Source: Sunxiuqinia indica (GTDB lineage Bacteria; Bacteroidota; Bacteroidia; Bacteroidales; Prolixibacteraceae). From it: DNA of 64,000 bases. Position numbers and translations under genes: made by a program. Location: positions 80,323 through 144,322 of the forward strand of contig NZ_WVEM01000012.1 in the NCBI RefSeq assembly GCF_009847015.1, read 5' to 3'. Below the pieces are notes generated by a model. The model searched no databases. It saw only the letters and a list, made by a program, of their open reading frames with translations, and was not told the origin of the DNA. Positions 46,089-56,290 of this stretch are shown piece after piece; the first letter of the stretch is position 1, and each line of letters begins with the position of its first letter.

Positions 46089-48329
46089 CTATTTTTCCAC
46101 AAAGTACCGTAATTGATCGAGCATGATTGGAACATCATCCTGATCAATCTCCTGCTTGATCAATTGCGGCAAATCTTCATAGAAAACCTCCATAAATTCG
46201 CTTTCAGAGAACCCTGCTTTGGAAATCGACTGTTTGTAATATTCCAAAGCTGATTTCCGGTTTCCCAAGCTCCATTGCACATGCCCCATGTTCATCAGAT
46301 CGTGCTGGTTAGGCTCATCATCCATCAACTTCTGAAAATATTTTTCCGATTGTTCCTTTTTGCCGGTCAGAAATGAACACCAAGCAATTGGACGCCATAC
46401 TTTTTTATTACCCGGTTTTAAATATTCTACCTTAAAATAATATTTTAGCGCTTCATCAAACCGATCCAGCTCAAGTAAACAATGACCAATATTGAGGTGG
46501 TTATTCAAATCGTCAGGGTTCATCTTCTCAACCTCATGATAATACTCCAGGGCTTTTAAAGGCTGCTTAAGATTTCGGTAGCACAACGCAATTTTCTTTA
46601 GATTCCATAACCGGTTTAATTCAAACAGTTCTGCCTTTTGGTATGCATCCAGCGCCTTATTATAGTCACCCAGTTTTTGAAAGCTAAAGGCAATTTTTTG
46701 ATACAATTCGGCATCTTTCCCTTCTTCCAGTAAGTATTCAAAAACGTCGATCACCTCCTCAAAATGATTCTTCGAAAAATAATATTCCCCAATATTTCGA
46801 AGTATCGTTTTATCTTCTTTCAGAATATCTCCCAATGCCGTTTTGTTATGAAAATCAAACCGCCAACTAAACACATCATCAAAATCCTTTTTTCGCGGAT
46901 GCAGCTTATAAAACCGGTACAAGTCCTGAATATATTGATTGGAGATCAGCCCGGCTTTTTTGCCCGGATCAGTGAGTGCTTCATCTTGTTCAATCTCTTG
47001 ATATTGATTCATTTCTGCATTCATCCCCTGCAACATAAATTCCCGACTTTCCTTCGGGATATTTTGCATGCTCAGGCAAAAAGAATATTTATCTGAGTTA
47101 CACAAAATAGGTGCAGTGCTTATCGTTTCAACAAAACCTCGGGTTATTTCATCCGAAAGATCCAACTTCTCATTCAGGCTCGGATTACCCGCAAAAAACG
47201 GGATGAACCAGTTGGCTATTTCATTAAAAAACGGAAACGATTTCAGCATCGAAAACGATCCCATAAAAACATCGGCTCCCTCCATCTGTAATTCCGAAAA
47301 CTCTTCCATTTTATCCATCAGCCCGGGTGAATCTTTGAAAATATCCTGCCACTCCGGATTTTTATCATCCGAAAGCCCTTCTTCCATCAAGCTATCCAGA
47401 TTGATTTTGTCTTTCAGGTTCGGACTAATTTTAACCATCTCGGGAAGCAACTCATCCTGAATTCGTTGCTGTAGTTTCTCCGTTTCTTTGCTACGAATTA
47501 ACTGCACAATAACCCGCTCAAGGTTTCGCTTGAACTCAGCGTCTTCATTCAGAATTTTCAATCGTCCGGTTAGTTCAGAATAAAATGGCATTCGTGCGTC
47601 GTATTGATAAAGGGCTATCAGTAAACCGACCAATGCACGCTGACTCACAACGATGTCTTTTGTCTCGTAAACATCAAATAATAAACGGAATTTATCCGAG
47701 TCAAAATAACGTTGCAAACTCAAGGTTAAAGCGGTCACTAAAAGCGACTTGTAGGAAACTTCAATAGATGGACTGGTTAAAACCCGTTTGAAAAACTGAA
47801 CTTCATCAACGCTCAGTTGATCGCGAAACCAAAAATGATAAAACAAACGCAACATTTGCTGATGATTCTTTTCCGTTTCAGCTTGTTTATCCTTGTCGGT
47901 GGGTTCCTTTCCTGCGGTCATTGCTTGCAGTTCATCGCCTAAGTAATGCGCTTCGAGCTCCATAAAAAATGAATCAAAATCGCTAATAAACTGATCCTTG
48001 AACGATCTTCGCTTTTCATATTCAACAGACGATGCGTATTTCAACCGAATGGCTTCATTTACTTTATCAGCCAGTTCGAAAGCAGACTCAATTAGTTTGC
48101 GATACACCTTTTGACGCTCCGGATCCTGAATACCTTCAACCGTGTACTGAAGCATATAATGATAGGTTTGATCCAGTTCGCGCCATTCATCGTAAAAAAC
48201 CCCCAAGCCATTTTCGCTGATGAGCTCCTTTAATAAATCGAATGCAGGCTTCAACTTACGCTCTGTCAGGTTGTGGCATATTTCTGTATATCGTTTATGT
48301 AATTCTTTATTTGTCATTGTAGTTGTCAT
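46089..48329 (-). CDS. large tetratricopeptide-repeat protein
   Basis: A 746-residue soluble protein without signal peptide. The first 500 residues are mostly helical and match no family I recognise; they include DKLRLLFDVYETKD-like helices (FRLLFDVYETKDIVVSQRAL). The C-terminal third is TPR: KAEDAE-type repeats such as LYQKIAFSFQKLGDYNKALD, IALCYRNLKQPLKALEYYHE, NIGHCLLELDRFDEALKYYF and MGHVQWSLGNRKSALEYYKQ. It is probably a scaffold for a protein complex; partners are unknown. It is a single gene flanked by spacers of 188 and 235 bp. Confidence 0.8.
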   Translation of the reverse strand: MTTTMTNKELHKRYTEICHNLTERKLKPAFDLLKELISENGLGVFYDEWRELDQTYHYMLQYTVEGIQDPERQKVYRKLIESAFELADKVNEAIRLKYASSVEYEKRRSFKDQFISDFDSFFMELEAHYLGDELQAMTAGKEPTDKDKQAETEKNHQQMLRLFYHFWFRDQLSVDEVQFFKRVLTSPSIEVSYKSLLVTALTLSLQRYFDSDKFRLLFDVYETKDIVVSQRALVGLLIALYQYDARMPFYSELTGRLKILNEDAEFKRNLERVIVQLIRSKETEKLQQRIQDELLPEMVKISPNLKDKINLDSLMEEGLSDDKNPEWQDIFKDSPGLMDKMEEFSELQMEGADVFMGSFSMLKSFPFFNEIANWFIPFFAGNPSLNEKLDLSDEITRGFVETISTAPILCNSDKYSFCLSMQNIPKESREFMLQGMNAEMNQYQEIEQDEALTDPGKKAGLISNQYIQDLYRFYKLHPRKKDFDDVFSWRFDFHNKTALGDILKEDKTILRNIGEYYFSKNHFEEVIDVFEYLLEEGKDAELYQKIAFSFQKLGDYNKALDAYQKAELFELNRLWNLKKIALCYRNLKQPLKALEYYHEVEKMNPDDLNNHLNIGHCLLELDRFDEALKYYFKVEYLKPGNKKVWRPIAWCSFLTGKKEQSEKYFQKLMDDEPNQHDLMNMGHVQWSLGNRKSALEYYKQSISKAGFSESEFMEVFYEDLPQLIKQEIDQDDVPIMLDQLRYFVEK

Positions 48330-48564
48330 TTTTTTAAAAGATACGAAAAACCAGTATCATCAAAAAACACTCCAACGCAAATATGACTGCCAGATGTGCA
48401 GCCAAAAAATTCATCTGGAAAAATTGTCAAATGAAACGAGCATGTAAAAATTCCTATACAAATAGGGATTATAAGCGAGCTACATACATCGCAATTAAAA
48501 GTATAAAATGTAAACGGATGAAATTTAATCGTATCGTTTCTTGTACAAAAAGAAAAAAAATCAA

Positions 48565-50985
48565 CTAGATCGCTAAATTAATTTTGAACTTTAACGAGAA
48601 GTTATCCTTGAAAGAATCCAGCTGGTAAGGACCGAGTCGGTAAAAAGCTCCGGCCCCCAACTTTAACAGCCCCACGCGAACCAATTTCGTGCCCAGCAAG
48701 CCGGCTTCGTAATACCCCTTTGGAATTGAAGAATAGCGCGAAGAAAAATTCGCTTGATCATCGTATTCCGATTTGCCGACACCAGCATTGAAAACCATGA
48801 AAATATCAGGATGGTCTAGATTGTCGCGAAATAATGCAGGTCCAAAATTATGCCTCCAGAAAAGTGCGAACAACTGATCGGTAACAAACTCGTTCACCCG
48901 CATCGTCGCAAATGAGTTTTCGTTGTAATTAGAAATTAGTTCTGAGCGAGAAAAAGGCGGACTCGCAAGTAAATTCATCACACCACCCGACTCCCGCAGC
49001 GAACCGAGCAAGGTAAATTCACTCTCACCTAGTTTCCCAACCGTATACGAATCGCTCAGCTTGAGCTCAACAGCTTGATAGGGTCTGTCTGAATGTTGAT
49101 CCAATGCTCGTTCGAAATTGAAGTGAATTACCGGAAACCGTCCTCCCCTGGAAAATATCTCACCCCGCTGCCGAAACAGTTTTTCTTTAAATGTTAAACG
49201 AAATTGAACGCCTGCTAAATGATAGTTAACCAACGGGTCGGTTATGGATTCATCCAAAAATGTTGGATTATTGAGCTGGTAGTTCTTCCAATAAATCTTG
49301 GTAATAAAGGAAGGTAGAATACGACCAACAAAGCCGGCCTGATAAATCTCGTGATAGGTAAAATGAGTCCGATACCAAACATCTAATTGATGAGAGATGA
49401 AAGGTTTTGGTTGTTCTAAAAAATCAATGCTTCCATCTTCTTTAATATCATTTTCGTAATGCACAAAAAAGCGACTGTCACTCGCCGAGTCTAGCCGGAA
49501 AAACAGATCTCCACCAAACTTACTTTCATCATCGAGAAACCCGTAACGATAATAGCCTTTCAGTGACAAGAGCCTGCTGAAATCCTGATTCGTTTGCAAA
49601 CCCAATCCCAACTGAAAACCTTCGAAACGGTTATAATTAACAAGGCGATCAAGCAAAATATCGATTTTACCAACCGGATATCGCCAGCTTGAAAATGACT
49701 GCACCAGTTTTAACTGATCACTTTTATCGATCTGTAATCCCAAGATATCAACAGATCGCACCGCAGAAGCATCGATTGGCTCGCCAACTGATACCGGATC
49801 ACGGCTAGTCTGCGACTGCTCCTCATTTTCCAACGAATCCCAGGAGTCCTGTCGTTCAAAAAAAGAATCACCAAATGGAATATTTAGTTGACTGCCGGTT
49901 ATAAAACTTTTCCCTGAAATCTGAACATCAAGAGATTCTGATGGAAATTCATGAAGCTTGAATCTTTCAATTCCGATTTTGAAGCTCATCGATTTTGGAA
50001 ACCATTGCCCAGACGGTAACTGATTATAAAGTTGATGGAGTGAAAAATCAAGTGTGTCTTCAGTTGAATAAGTCGCATTTATTTGCAACGACTCAATGGC
50101 ATATCCATCAGAATTGATGGCTAAAACGCCTTCAAAAGCACTGCCACGATTACTCTCCGATGGGTTGAATGAAATAACAAAGAGACTATCTCCTCGAGTA
50201 TTTAACAACTTTTTATCGATCGAAAACAGGTAATTCTGAATACCCGAATCCGAGATGGGGCTCATGTATTTTTCGTTAAAAAAAGGAATTGTATCCTGAT
50301 AAAATGAAAATGATTCGAGCTGTTTCGTCAGCCTGACCAAGGCAGAATCTTTCAAACCGGCAGTGCGATCAGCAATCACGATCTCTTTCGACTGATCAGG
50401 TTTCTGATAAATCTTTGTGCGCACACCTTCCTGCAAATACAAATCTTGCTGATCTGCCATTTTTTTCAACTTCGCGTGGAGAGACCCGGCTTGAAGATCT
50501 GTAGAATCGTAGAGTTTAGCCCGGCTATCGTCGTCAGTTAACTGAACGGTCAGTTTGTTGTATAGTTGATATTTATAGGAGTTGATGTTTTTAAGTTGAT
50601 GAACGGGACGATTGTCCAGCACTTTCTCAATAACCCTTTTTGCACCTTCCGGCTCAGTCGTATTGTGGAAACCGGAAAAGCCTTTCTGCAAGCGAACTAG
50701 TTCTCCATCTTTTAGCTTGGCCAAAACCTGCTTTTGCATCCGGTAGCCGGCATGATACAACAATATTGTGTCGTTGGTCATGCCGTACAGGTTTAAGTAA
50801 CCATCAATATTACTTGTTGTCTCAACACGAACCGAATCACTTAAGGCCTTCACAAAAGGTAATGGCTGTAAGGTGTTGGCATCGACAACCCTCACTGTGC
50901 GGGGCTGGGCAGCTGATTGAAATGGAGCTGCACATACAACAAGGAAAAATAGTATGTTAAAAAAGATCGTCTTATTCAATTTCAT
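48565..50985 (-). CDS. DUF5686 outer-membrane protein with carboxypeptidase-regulatory-like domain
   Basis: An 806-residue envelope protein. A signal peptide (FFNILFFLVVCAAPFQSAAQ) is followed by a carboxypeptidase-regulatory-like domain with VVDANTLQPLPFVKALS, then the DUF5686 domain, and a C-terminal half of amphipathic strands (repeated aromatic residues, ending LKFKINLAI) typical of a beta-barrel. It overlaps the upstream membrane-protein gene by 14 bases and ends the sigma-factor operon, which suggests it is a target or effector under envelope-stress control. Substrate unknown. Confidence 0.8.
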   Translation of the reverse strand: MKLNKTIFFNILFFLVVCAAPFQSAAQPRTVRVVDANTLQPLPFVKALSDSVRVETTSNIDGYLNLYGMTNDTILLYHAGYRMQKQVLAKLKDGELVRLQKGFSGFHNTTEPEGAKRVIEKVLDNRPVHQLKNINSYKYQLYNKLTVQLTDDDSRAKLYDSTDLQAGSLHAKLKKMADQQDLYLQEGVRTKIYQKPDQSKEIVIADRTAGLKDSALVRLTKQLESFSFYQDTIPFFNEKYMSPISDSGIQNYLFSIDKKLLNTRGDSLFVISFNPSESNRGSAFEGVLAINSDGYAIESLQINATYSTEDTLDFSLHQLYNQLPSGQWFPKSMSFKIGIERFKLHEFPSESLDVQISGKSFITGSQLNIPFGDSFFERQDSWDSLENEEQSQTSRDPVSVGEPIDASAVRSVDILGLQIDKSDQLKLVQSFSSWRYPVGKIDILLDRLVNYNRFEGFQLGLGLQTNQDFSRLLSLKGYYRYGFLDDESKFGGDLFFRLDSASDSRFFVHYENDIKEDGSIDFLEQPKPFISHQLDVWYRTHFTYHEIYQAGFVGRILPSFITKIYWKNYQLNNPTFLDESITDPLVNYHLAGVQFRLTFKEKLFRQRGEIFSRGGRFPVIHFNFERALDQHSDRPYQAVELKLSDSYTVGKLGESEFTLLGSLRESGGVMNLLASPPFSRSELISNYNENSFATMRVNEFVTDQLFALFWRHNFGPALFRDNLDHPDIFMVFNAGVGKSEYDDQANFSSRYSSIPKGYYEAGLLGTKLVRVGLLKLGAGAFYRLGPYQLDSFKDNFSLKFKINLAI

Positions 50986-51649
50986 CCAATTCCATCAGGG
51001 TTGCTTTCAGCTTAAAGATATAATTTCCATAGAGTTTTCGAAAACCCCATCGAAATAAGAAAAACAAACCACTAATGACAAGCAACAATACGACAACACC
51101 AATGGCAATCATTCGAATCATGGGTGGCGCAGTACTCAACGCGTCGACATTGGTGCCCAGCTCATCAGCTTTCAGTTCAACTCCCATAAACATTCCCGAG
51201 ATAAAACTGATACTGAGAATCAGTAACAAAATACCAAGTGCCATATAAAACAGCTTGCGATAGACATGAAGAATGCGGATGATTGATGTCAAGACCCTGG
51301 AAAGGTCGTTGCTATGCGAATAATCTTTGGTAGCCAATCGGTAGCTGATCAAAAAATAAACGAAAGACCCCACAATAAATAAAATACCTGCGCCTTCCAT
51401 TAACTGAATCCAGATCGGAGTGGCTTGGTAGCTCATATCAGACGAGAGCAAAACATCATCGAAAGTAAAAAACAAGGCCAACAAAATCAAGACGACGACT
51501 CCGATACGAATGTTCCGGTCAATTCGCTCTATGAAGTTTCGGGTGCGTTTTTTAAGCATTTCGTAAATGGCTTCTTCTCCCAACTGATGCTTACTTGCAT
51601 CATTAGACGAAAACTTATCCCAGGCCGATTTTAAATCTTTCAGTTCCAT
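50972..51649 (-). CDS. membrane protein of the sigma-factor operon, possible anti-sigma factor
   Basis: A 225-residue protein: a 50-residue cytoplasmic N-terminal part (MELKDLKSAWDKFSS, then GEEAIYEMLKKRTRNFIERI) and four membrane helices. It is encoded 10 bases after the sigma-factor gene and overlaps the DUF5686 gene. A cytoplasmic head plus membrane anchor next to an ECF sigma factor is the usual layout of an anti-sigma factor, but no zinc-binding anti-sigma motif is visible, so the role is inferred from position only. Confidence 0.65.
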   Translation of the reverse strand: MELKDLKSAWDKFSSNDASKHQLGEEAIYEMLKKRTRNFIERIDRNIRIGVVVLILLALFFTFDDVLLSSDMSYQATPIWIQLMEGAGILFIVGSFVYFLISYRLATKDYSHSNDLSRVLTSIIRILHVYRKLFYMALGILLLILSISFISGMFMGVELKADELGTNVDALSTAPPMIRMIAIGVVVLLLVISGLFFLFRWGFRKLYGNYIFKLKATLMELDEIE

Positions 51650-51659
51650 TCCTCTAGCT

Positions 51660-52142
51660 TCAATGATTCATGTACTTTTTCAGTTTCTTCTTGATCCGGT
51701 TCATCTTCACACGCACATAATTTTGAGTAATCCCCGTAATCTCCGCAATTTCTTCGTATTTCTTGTTTTCGAGATATAACAAGACGATAGACTTTTCAAT
51801 CCCACTTAAATTGGTGATTGCTTGATGTAGTAGCTTGATCTGTTCCTCGGTTTCGTGGTCATATTCCTCAACAGCCAGTTGAAAGTTTCCCACCTCAATG
51901 CCTGTTTTATCAGGCTGACGTTTATTCTTTTTAAAACTGGTAATTGCTGTATTTAAGGCAACACGGTACATCCAGGTCGTAAATTTGGCTTCGTTCCGGA
52001 ATGATGGAAATGATTTCCACAACTGCGCCAGTATCTCCTGAAACAGATCGCGACGATCTTCTTCCGAATCACAATAAATGGAACATACCTTGTGTATAAT
52101 TCCCTGATTTTGCGATATAATCTGAACAAATTCCTTTTCCAA
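51660..52142 (-). CDS. ECF-type RNA polymerase sigma factor
   Basis: A 160-residue sigma-70 family factor with only regions 2 and 4. Region 2 includes DLFQEILAQLWKSFPSFRNE and KFTTWMYRVALNTAI; region 4 has YEEIAEITGITQNYVRVKMN, the helix-turn-helix that contacts the -35 element. It heads an operon with a four-helix membrane protein and a DUF5686 protein, which points to envelope regulation. It starts 38 bases before the pseudouridine synthase stop. Confidence 0.93.
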   Translation of the reverse strand: MEKEFVQIISQNQGIIHKVCSIYCDSEEDRRDLFQEILAQLWKSFPSFRNEAKFTTWMYRVALNTAITSFKKNKRQPDKTGIEVGNFQLAVEEYDHETEEQIKLLHQAITNLSGIEKSIVLLYLENKKYEEIAEITGITQNYVRVKMNRIKKKLKKYMNH

Positions 52143-52180
52143 AGCGAAGTTATTAGTCTGGAATTATCGGATAAATTACA

Positions 52181-52999
52181 CTAGCTCATTTTTAAAAATC
52201 CAACTTCTTTATCAGAAAGGAAACGCCATGTTCCTCGGGGTAGGTTTTTCTTGGTTAGTCCGGCAAAAACAACACGGTCGAGTTTAACAACCCGATATCC
52301 CAGGTGAGCAAATATGCGGCGCACAATTCGGTTTTTCCCCGAATGGATTTCGATGCCCACTTCCCGTTTATCGCCGTCTTCTACAAAACTAATCGCGTCG
52401 GCAGCAATAAAACCATCTTCGAGCTCAATGCCTTTTTTAACCTGCTCCAGGTGGTCTTGCGTAAATTCTTTATCCAAAAATACGTGGTAGATTTTTTTCT
52501 TTTCATAACTCGGGTGAGTCAATTTAGTCGTCAATTCGCCATCATTCGTAAATAACAACAGTCCGGTGGTGTCCTTGTCTAATCGGCCAACCGGATAAAT
52601 ACGCTCCTCGCAGGCATTTTTGACTAACGAAATCACTTTTTTCTCGGCATGCGGATCATCCATGGTGGTTACGAATCCCTTGGGCTTATTCAATAGCACA
52701 TACACATTTTTCTCTGCACTAAGCATCTTACCCTTATAAACGACCTCGTCCTTGGTTGTTACTTTGTGCCCGAGACTGGTGACAACTTCGCCATTCACTT
52801 TTATTTCACCTTTTTCGATAAGCTGATCTGCATCGCGGCGCGAGCAAATACCGGCATTGGCGATAAACTTATTGAGTCGAATCTCCCGATCAGACTTTTT
52901 AACAATACTCACTTTTTTATTTTGAGGAGATGATGACTGATTGTCAGAATCGTTTCCCCAGGAATAATTTCGTCCTTCAGTTTTTGAATTTTTCGTCAT
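52181..52999 (-). CDS. RsuA/RluB-type rRNA pseudouridine synthase
   Basis: A 272-residue enzyme that isomerises uridine to pseudouridine in ribosomal RNA. A Ser/Asn/Lys-rich N-terminal extension of about 38 residues precedes the S4 RNA-binding domain (LNKFIANAGICSRRDADQLI) and the synthase domain with the catalytic Asp in GRLDKDTTGLLLFTNDG (about residue 141) and NRIVRRIFAHLGYRV. The rRNA site is not defined by sequence alone: RluB, RluE and RluF are all possible. The N-terminal tail is a frequent Bacteroidota feature. Confidence 0.93.
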   Translation of the reverse strand: MTKNSKTEGRNYSWGNDSDNQSSSPQNKKVSIVKKSDREIRLNKFIANAGICSRRDADQLIEKGEIKVNGEVVTSLGHKVTTKDEVVYKGKMLSAEKNVYVLLNKPKGFVTTMDDPHAEKKVISLVKNACEERIYPVGRLDKDTTGLLLFTNDGELTTKLTHPSYEKKKIYHVFLDKEFTQDHLEQVKKGIELEDGFIAADAISFVEDGDKREVGIEIHSGKNRIVRRIFAHLGYRVVKLDRVVFAGLTKKNLPRGTWRFLSDKEVGFLKMS

Positions 53000-53200
53000 A
53001 ACTTAATTTCAATCGCTGCAAAGGTCGGAAAAAGAATTCAGATTGGCACATTAAGGATGAGGGAAGATGTAAGTTGAACCTGCGAAGGTACGAACTTGGA
53101 ATTTAGCTGTTCATTGAATAATTGATTGTAGCAATTTGAAATCGTTACAATCAATTTTGGGAAGCTGGATGTTGAAAACTCGAAACTAAAAACGTCTCCG

Positions 53201-53950
53201 CTATTCCTCTTCCAGCTTATACAATTCATACTGCTCCAAAATGGCTTCACGAACCTCGTAATCATTATCAACCTGATTGAGCATTCCTTTTGAGTTGAAG
53301 TAAATCATAAACGAATCGGCTTCCGCTTCCTCCAAACCTGTCAGGTTCATGACTAACTCTTTATTGTAGTATTGCGATAAGTATTCCCATCGCTTTTCTG
53401 TAATAATTGCTTTTCGAACTTCGCGCTTCTCCTTTTCGCTGCGACTAACATGATATTGGATAAACGAGGCCGGAGAAAAAATAGCGGCATACCAAGGCGG
53501 TTTTGAATTAAACGCATCTCCCCGCAATTCAGGATCAATATCAACCGGTTTACCCGTTGAAACCCCTAAATCCACAGAGTTCGACTTTCCCTTTACTTCA
53601 ACCTCCCCAATGGCAAAGCGGATTGGCTTAAGCCAAATGGTGTACAAACTGTCGGGATTTTGTTTCGGGGGAATGTGTAAATATTCTTTCATAAAACCCA
53701 TCGCAGTGATTCCAAGGCTATCTACATTCAGCATTTCCATCGAAAAACGTCCTTGTGCATCCGTTGTCGTGCCACCATGAGTTCGCATGTTAACCACATG
53801 AACATAAGGCACCGGCAAACCATCTTCTTTGTTCAGAATTTGTCCATTTAAGTGAATGAGAATGGGATCGATATCTGCCCAATCCTGTGCAGCCAGTTGC
53901 ATGGCGTTTGCAAAAAACAATAGAATCAGTATAGCAATTAGCTTATTCAT
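53201..53950 (-). CDS. secreted carboxypeptidase-regulatory-like domain protein
   Basis: A 249-residue exported protein. The signal peptide (LIAILILLFFANAMQLAAQ) is followed by a regulatory-like domain (HLNGQILNKEDGLPVPYVHV, then GGTTTDAQGRFSMEMLNVDS) and a C-terminal part of unrecognised fold rich in charged residues (KRWEYLSQYYNKELVMN), ending in a Glu-rich tail. It is probably a cell-envelope protein; the partner is unknown. It lies alone, 162 bp from dapL. Confidence 0.7.
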   Translation of the reverse strand: MNKLIAILILLFFANAMQLAAQDWADIDPILIHLNGQILNKEDGLPVPYVHVVNMRTHGGTTTDAQGRFSMEMLNVDSLGITAMGFMKEYLHIPPKQNPDSLYTIWLKPIRFAIGEVEVKGKSNSVDLGVSTGKPVDIDPELRGDAFNSKPPWYAAIFSPASFIQYHVSRSEKEKREVRKAIITEKRWEYLSQYYNKELVMNLTGLEEAEADSFMIYFNSKGMLNQVDNDYEVREAILEQYELYKLEEE

Positions 53951-54061
53951 GATCTAACAAAAGTAGCATTTTACAAGTGATTCAATGACTAATTAAACAA
54001 AGCTTAAAAGCTTTTAACATTCTTTATTTTTTTGATATCAGCAAGCCAGCTACTGCGATAC

Positions 54062-54089
54062 AAAAAAAGGGAACCAATCGGCTCCCTTT
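54062..54089 (-). terminator. intrinsic terminator of dapL
   Basis: AAAGGGA (54066-54072) pairs with TCCCTTT (54083-54089), with CC/GG inside. Read on the minus strand it lies 23 bases after the DapL stop and is followed by a run of T (plus-strand A-run 54062-54068). Confidence 0.85.
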
Positions 54090-54112
54090 GAATCATATTT
54101 GTGACAATTCGA

Positions 54113-55342
54113 TTAGCTCAAATTCTTGATGCGAGTCATTGCCTCAATCGTACTTTCCCGATCAGCAAAGGCTGAAAAGCGAAAATAACCTTCACCGGCA
54201 GGACCGAAACCGGAACCTGGAGTTCCTACCACGTTGGCTTCGCTCAACACTTTGTCGAAAAACTCCCAGGAAGTCATGCCTCCTTTGGTTTTCACCCAAA
54301 CGTAAGGTGCATTCACCCCTCCGTACACCGTGTAACCAATTGCTTCAAGGCTTTCGCGCATGATGCGGGCATTTTCAAGGTAGTAAGCAATTACTTCCTT
54401 CACTTCTTTCTGACCTTCAGCCGTATAAACGGCAGCAGCCGCTTTTTGTACCGGATAAGAAACCCCGTTGAATTTAGTTGACTGACGACGCAACCACAAT
54501 TTTTTAACTGAGTGAGCATTGCCTTTGCTATCAAAAGCTTTCAACTCTTCAGGAATTACGGTATACGCACAACGAACACCTGTAAAACCAGCTGTTTTCG
54601 AAAAACTTCGGAACTCAATTGCTACTTCTTTGGCTCCTTCAATTTCGTAGATCGAACGAGGAATGCCATCTTCGGTAATAAATGCTTCGTAGGCCGCATC
54701 GTATAAAATGATGCTTTTATTCTCGCGGGCATAGTCCACCCATTTTTTCAACTCTTCTTTGCTGGCAACCGTCCCTGTTGGGTTATTGGGGTAACACAAG
54801 AAAATCAAGTCGGGGCGCTCGGTTGGAAGATCCGGAGTGAAGTTATTTTCATCGGTACAAGGCATGTAAATAATACCATCATAGTAGCCATTCGACTTGC
54901 ACTCACCGGTTTTACCCGACATTACCGTAGTATCAGAATAAACAGGATAAACAGGATCGCAAATGGCAATTTTATTGCTTGCTCCAAAAATTTCCTGAAT
55001 ATTTCCGGTGTCACACTTCGAACCGTCAGAAACGACAATATCATCAGCCGGGATATTAACTCCATTGGCTTGATAGGCATTTTCAGCAATTGCCTTACGC
55101 AGAAATTCGTAGCCTTGTTCCGGTCCGTAACCTTTAAAGGTTGCTGCTGTTCCCTGCTCGTCAACTCCCTCATGAAATGCTTTCAACACGGTAGGAACCA
55201 ACGGTTGGGTGACATCACCAATACCCATTTTGATAATTTTTTTATCGGGGTTGGCTGCCGCAAATTCGCTAACGCGTCGTCCAATTTCGGGGAATAAATA
55301 TCCCGCTTGCAATTTCAGATAATGCTCATTAATCAATGCCAT
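54113..55342 (-). CDS. dapL: LL-diaminopimelate aminotransferase
   Basis: DapL converts tetrahydrodipicolinate directly to LL-diaminopimelate for lysine and peptidoglycan synthesis, bypassing the succinylase or acetylase routes. The PLP enzyme has 409 residues, the usual length. Landmarks are [48 protein letters not shown], and the PLP-binding Lys in [15 protein letters not shown]. Upstream, 55343-55642 has no gene other than the HIT terminator. Confidence 0.95.
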   Translation of the reverse strand: MALINEHYLKLQAGYLFPEIGRRVSEFAAANPDKKIIKMGIGDVTQPLVPTVLKAFHEGVDEQGTAATFKGYGPEQGYEFLRKAIAENAYQANGVNIPADDIVVSDGSKCDTGNIQEIFGASNKIAICDPVYPVYSDTTVMSGKTGECKSNGYYDGIIYMPCTDENNFTPDLPTERPDLIFLCYPNNPTGTVASKEELKKWVDYARENKSIILYDAAYEAFITEDGIPRSIYEIEGAKEVAIEFRSFSKTAGFTGVRCAYTVIPEELKAFDSKGNAHSVKKLWLRRQSTKFNGVSYPVQKAAAAVYTAEGQKEVKEVIAYYLENARIMRESLEAIGYTVYGGVNAPYVWVKTKGGMTSWEFFDKVLSEANVVGTPGSGFGPAGEGYFRFSAFADRESTIEAMTRIKNLS

Positions 55343-55577
55343 ATCAATTTTCTATTTTTAGTGATTATTCTGTTTGAATACTTCAAAATTCAGGCGCACA
55401 AAGGTATAAAATTGCTTGCTTAATGCCTAAAAGCCCTACCCGATTTTACGATTTAGTAATGATTGCCAGGAGCTTAAATCAAATGAAACGGCTCCAGGCA
55501 TCAGGTAAAAAGAAGCAATCATCCGGGGAATCTGAGATTGATTGTCATCCGGGAAATTGACCGAAATGAGTCAACTG

Positions 55578-55623
55578 AAAAAAGAAAACCGCATTGCTCA
55601 ATATCAATTGAGGCAAGCGGTTT
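55578..55623 (-). terminator. terminator of the HIT gene, within the 300-bp dapL-HIT gap
   Basis: AAACCGC (55586-55592) pairs with GCGGTTT (55617-55623), and TTGC/GCAA and TCAA/TTGA pairs continue inward with one bulge. On the minus strand it is followed by TTCTTTTTTC. It serves the HIT gene ending at 55643. The rest of the gap (55343-55577) shows no gene or repeat. Confidence 0.8.
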
Positions 55624-55642
55624 ATTCGATTAAGATCGTGTA

Positions 55643-56068
55643 CTATAATGCGGCTTTAATCTTCTCGATTACCTCTGCATATTCAGTATCTGACAGGGTT
55701 GTTTTTTGTGGATTCATTTCAAAAACACCTCCAAATCCATAGCCATCTACATATTTTGGAACGATGTGCATGTGCAAATGAGACAAGGTGTCGGCATAGG
55801 CTCCGTAGTTGATTTTGGTTGGGTTAAAAGCTTTGGCAATCGCTTTTCCAACTTTGGCTACATCGCGCATAAAAGCATCGCGCTGCTCGTTGCTTAACTC
55901 GTGAAACTCGACTGCGTGGTCGTTATAAACAACATTGCAACGACCTGCATAGGATTGCTCTTTAAATAAAAATAATTCGGAAACTTCTAAATCACAGATT
56001 TTGATCATTAGGCTGTTTAAGGTATCGTTCTTTTGACAATACAAACATTCTGACACGGGTGATGACAT
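55643..56068 (-). CDS. HIT-family nucleotide hydrolase/transferase
   Basis: A 141-residue protein with the histidine-triad motif in HLHMHIVPKYVDG (about residues 95-107). Two Cys in SECLYCQKND near the N terminus recall the zinc site of some members. HIT proteins hydrolyse AMP-linked nucleotides such as Ap4A or adenylated amines; the substrate is not known here. It is a single-gene unit with its own terminator. Confidence 0.9.
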   Translation of the reverse strand: MSSPVSECLYCQKNDTLNSLMIKICDLEVSELFLFKEQSYAGRCNVVYNDHAVEFHELSNEQRDAFMRDVAKVGKAIAKAFNPTKINYGAYADTLSHLHMHIVPKYVDGYGFGGVFEMNPQKTTLSDTEYAEVIEKIKAAL

Positions 56069-56290
56069 AGTCTGATTTTATTGAATTTATCCCCAAAGAT
56101 AATTCAATCATTTTTAATCTGGCAAGAAAATCATGTTGCCAGCCGCTCTCTTAACATTATCGCTCAACAGCCCTTATTCAAACATCTCGCAGCTCTTCTC
56201 TTAAGCTGTAGCCGACATTCACTTTTAAGGAATTCTTCTTTTTTCTACAACTTTGGTTGAAACAACCCGGGGTGCGACAACCGAATAGCA

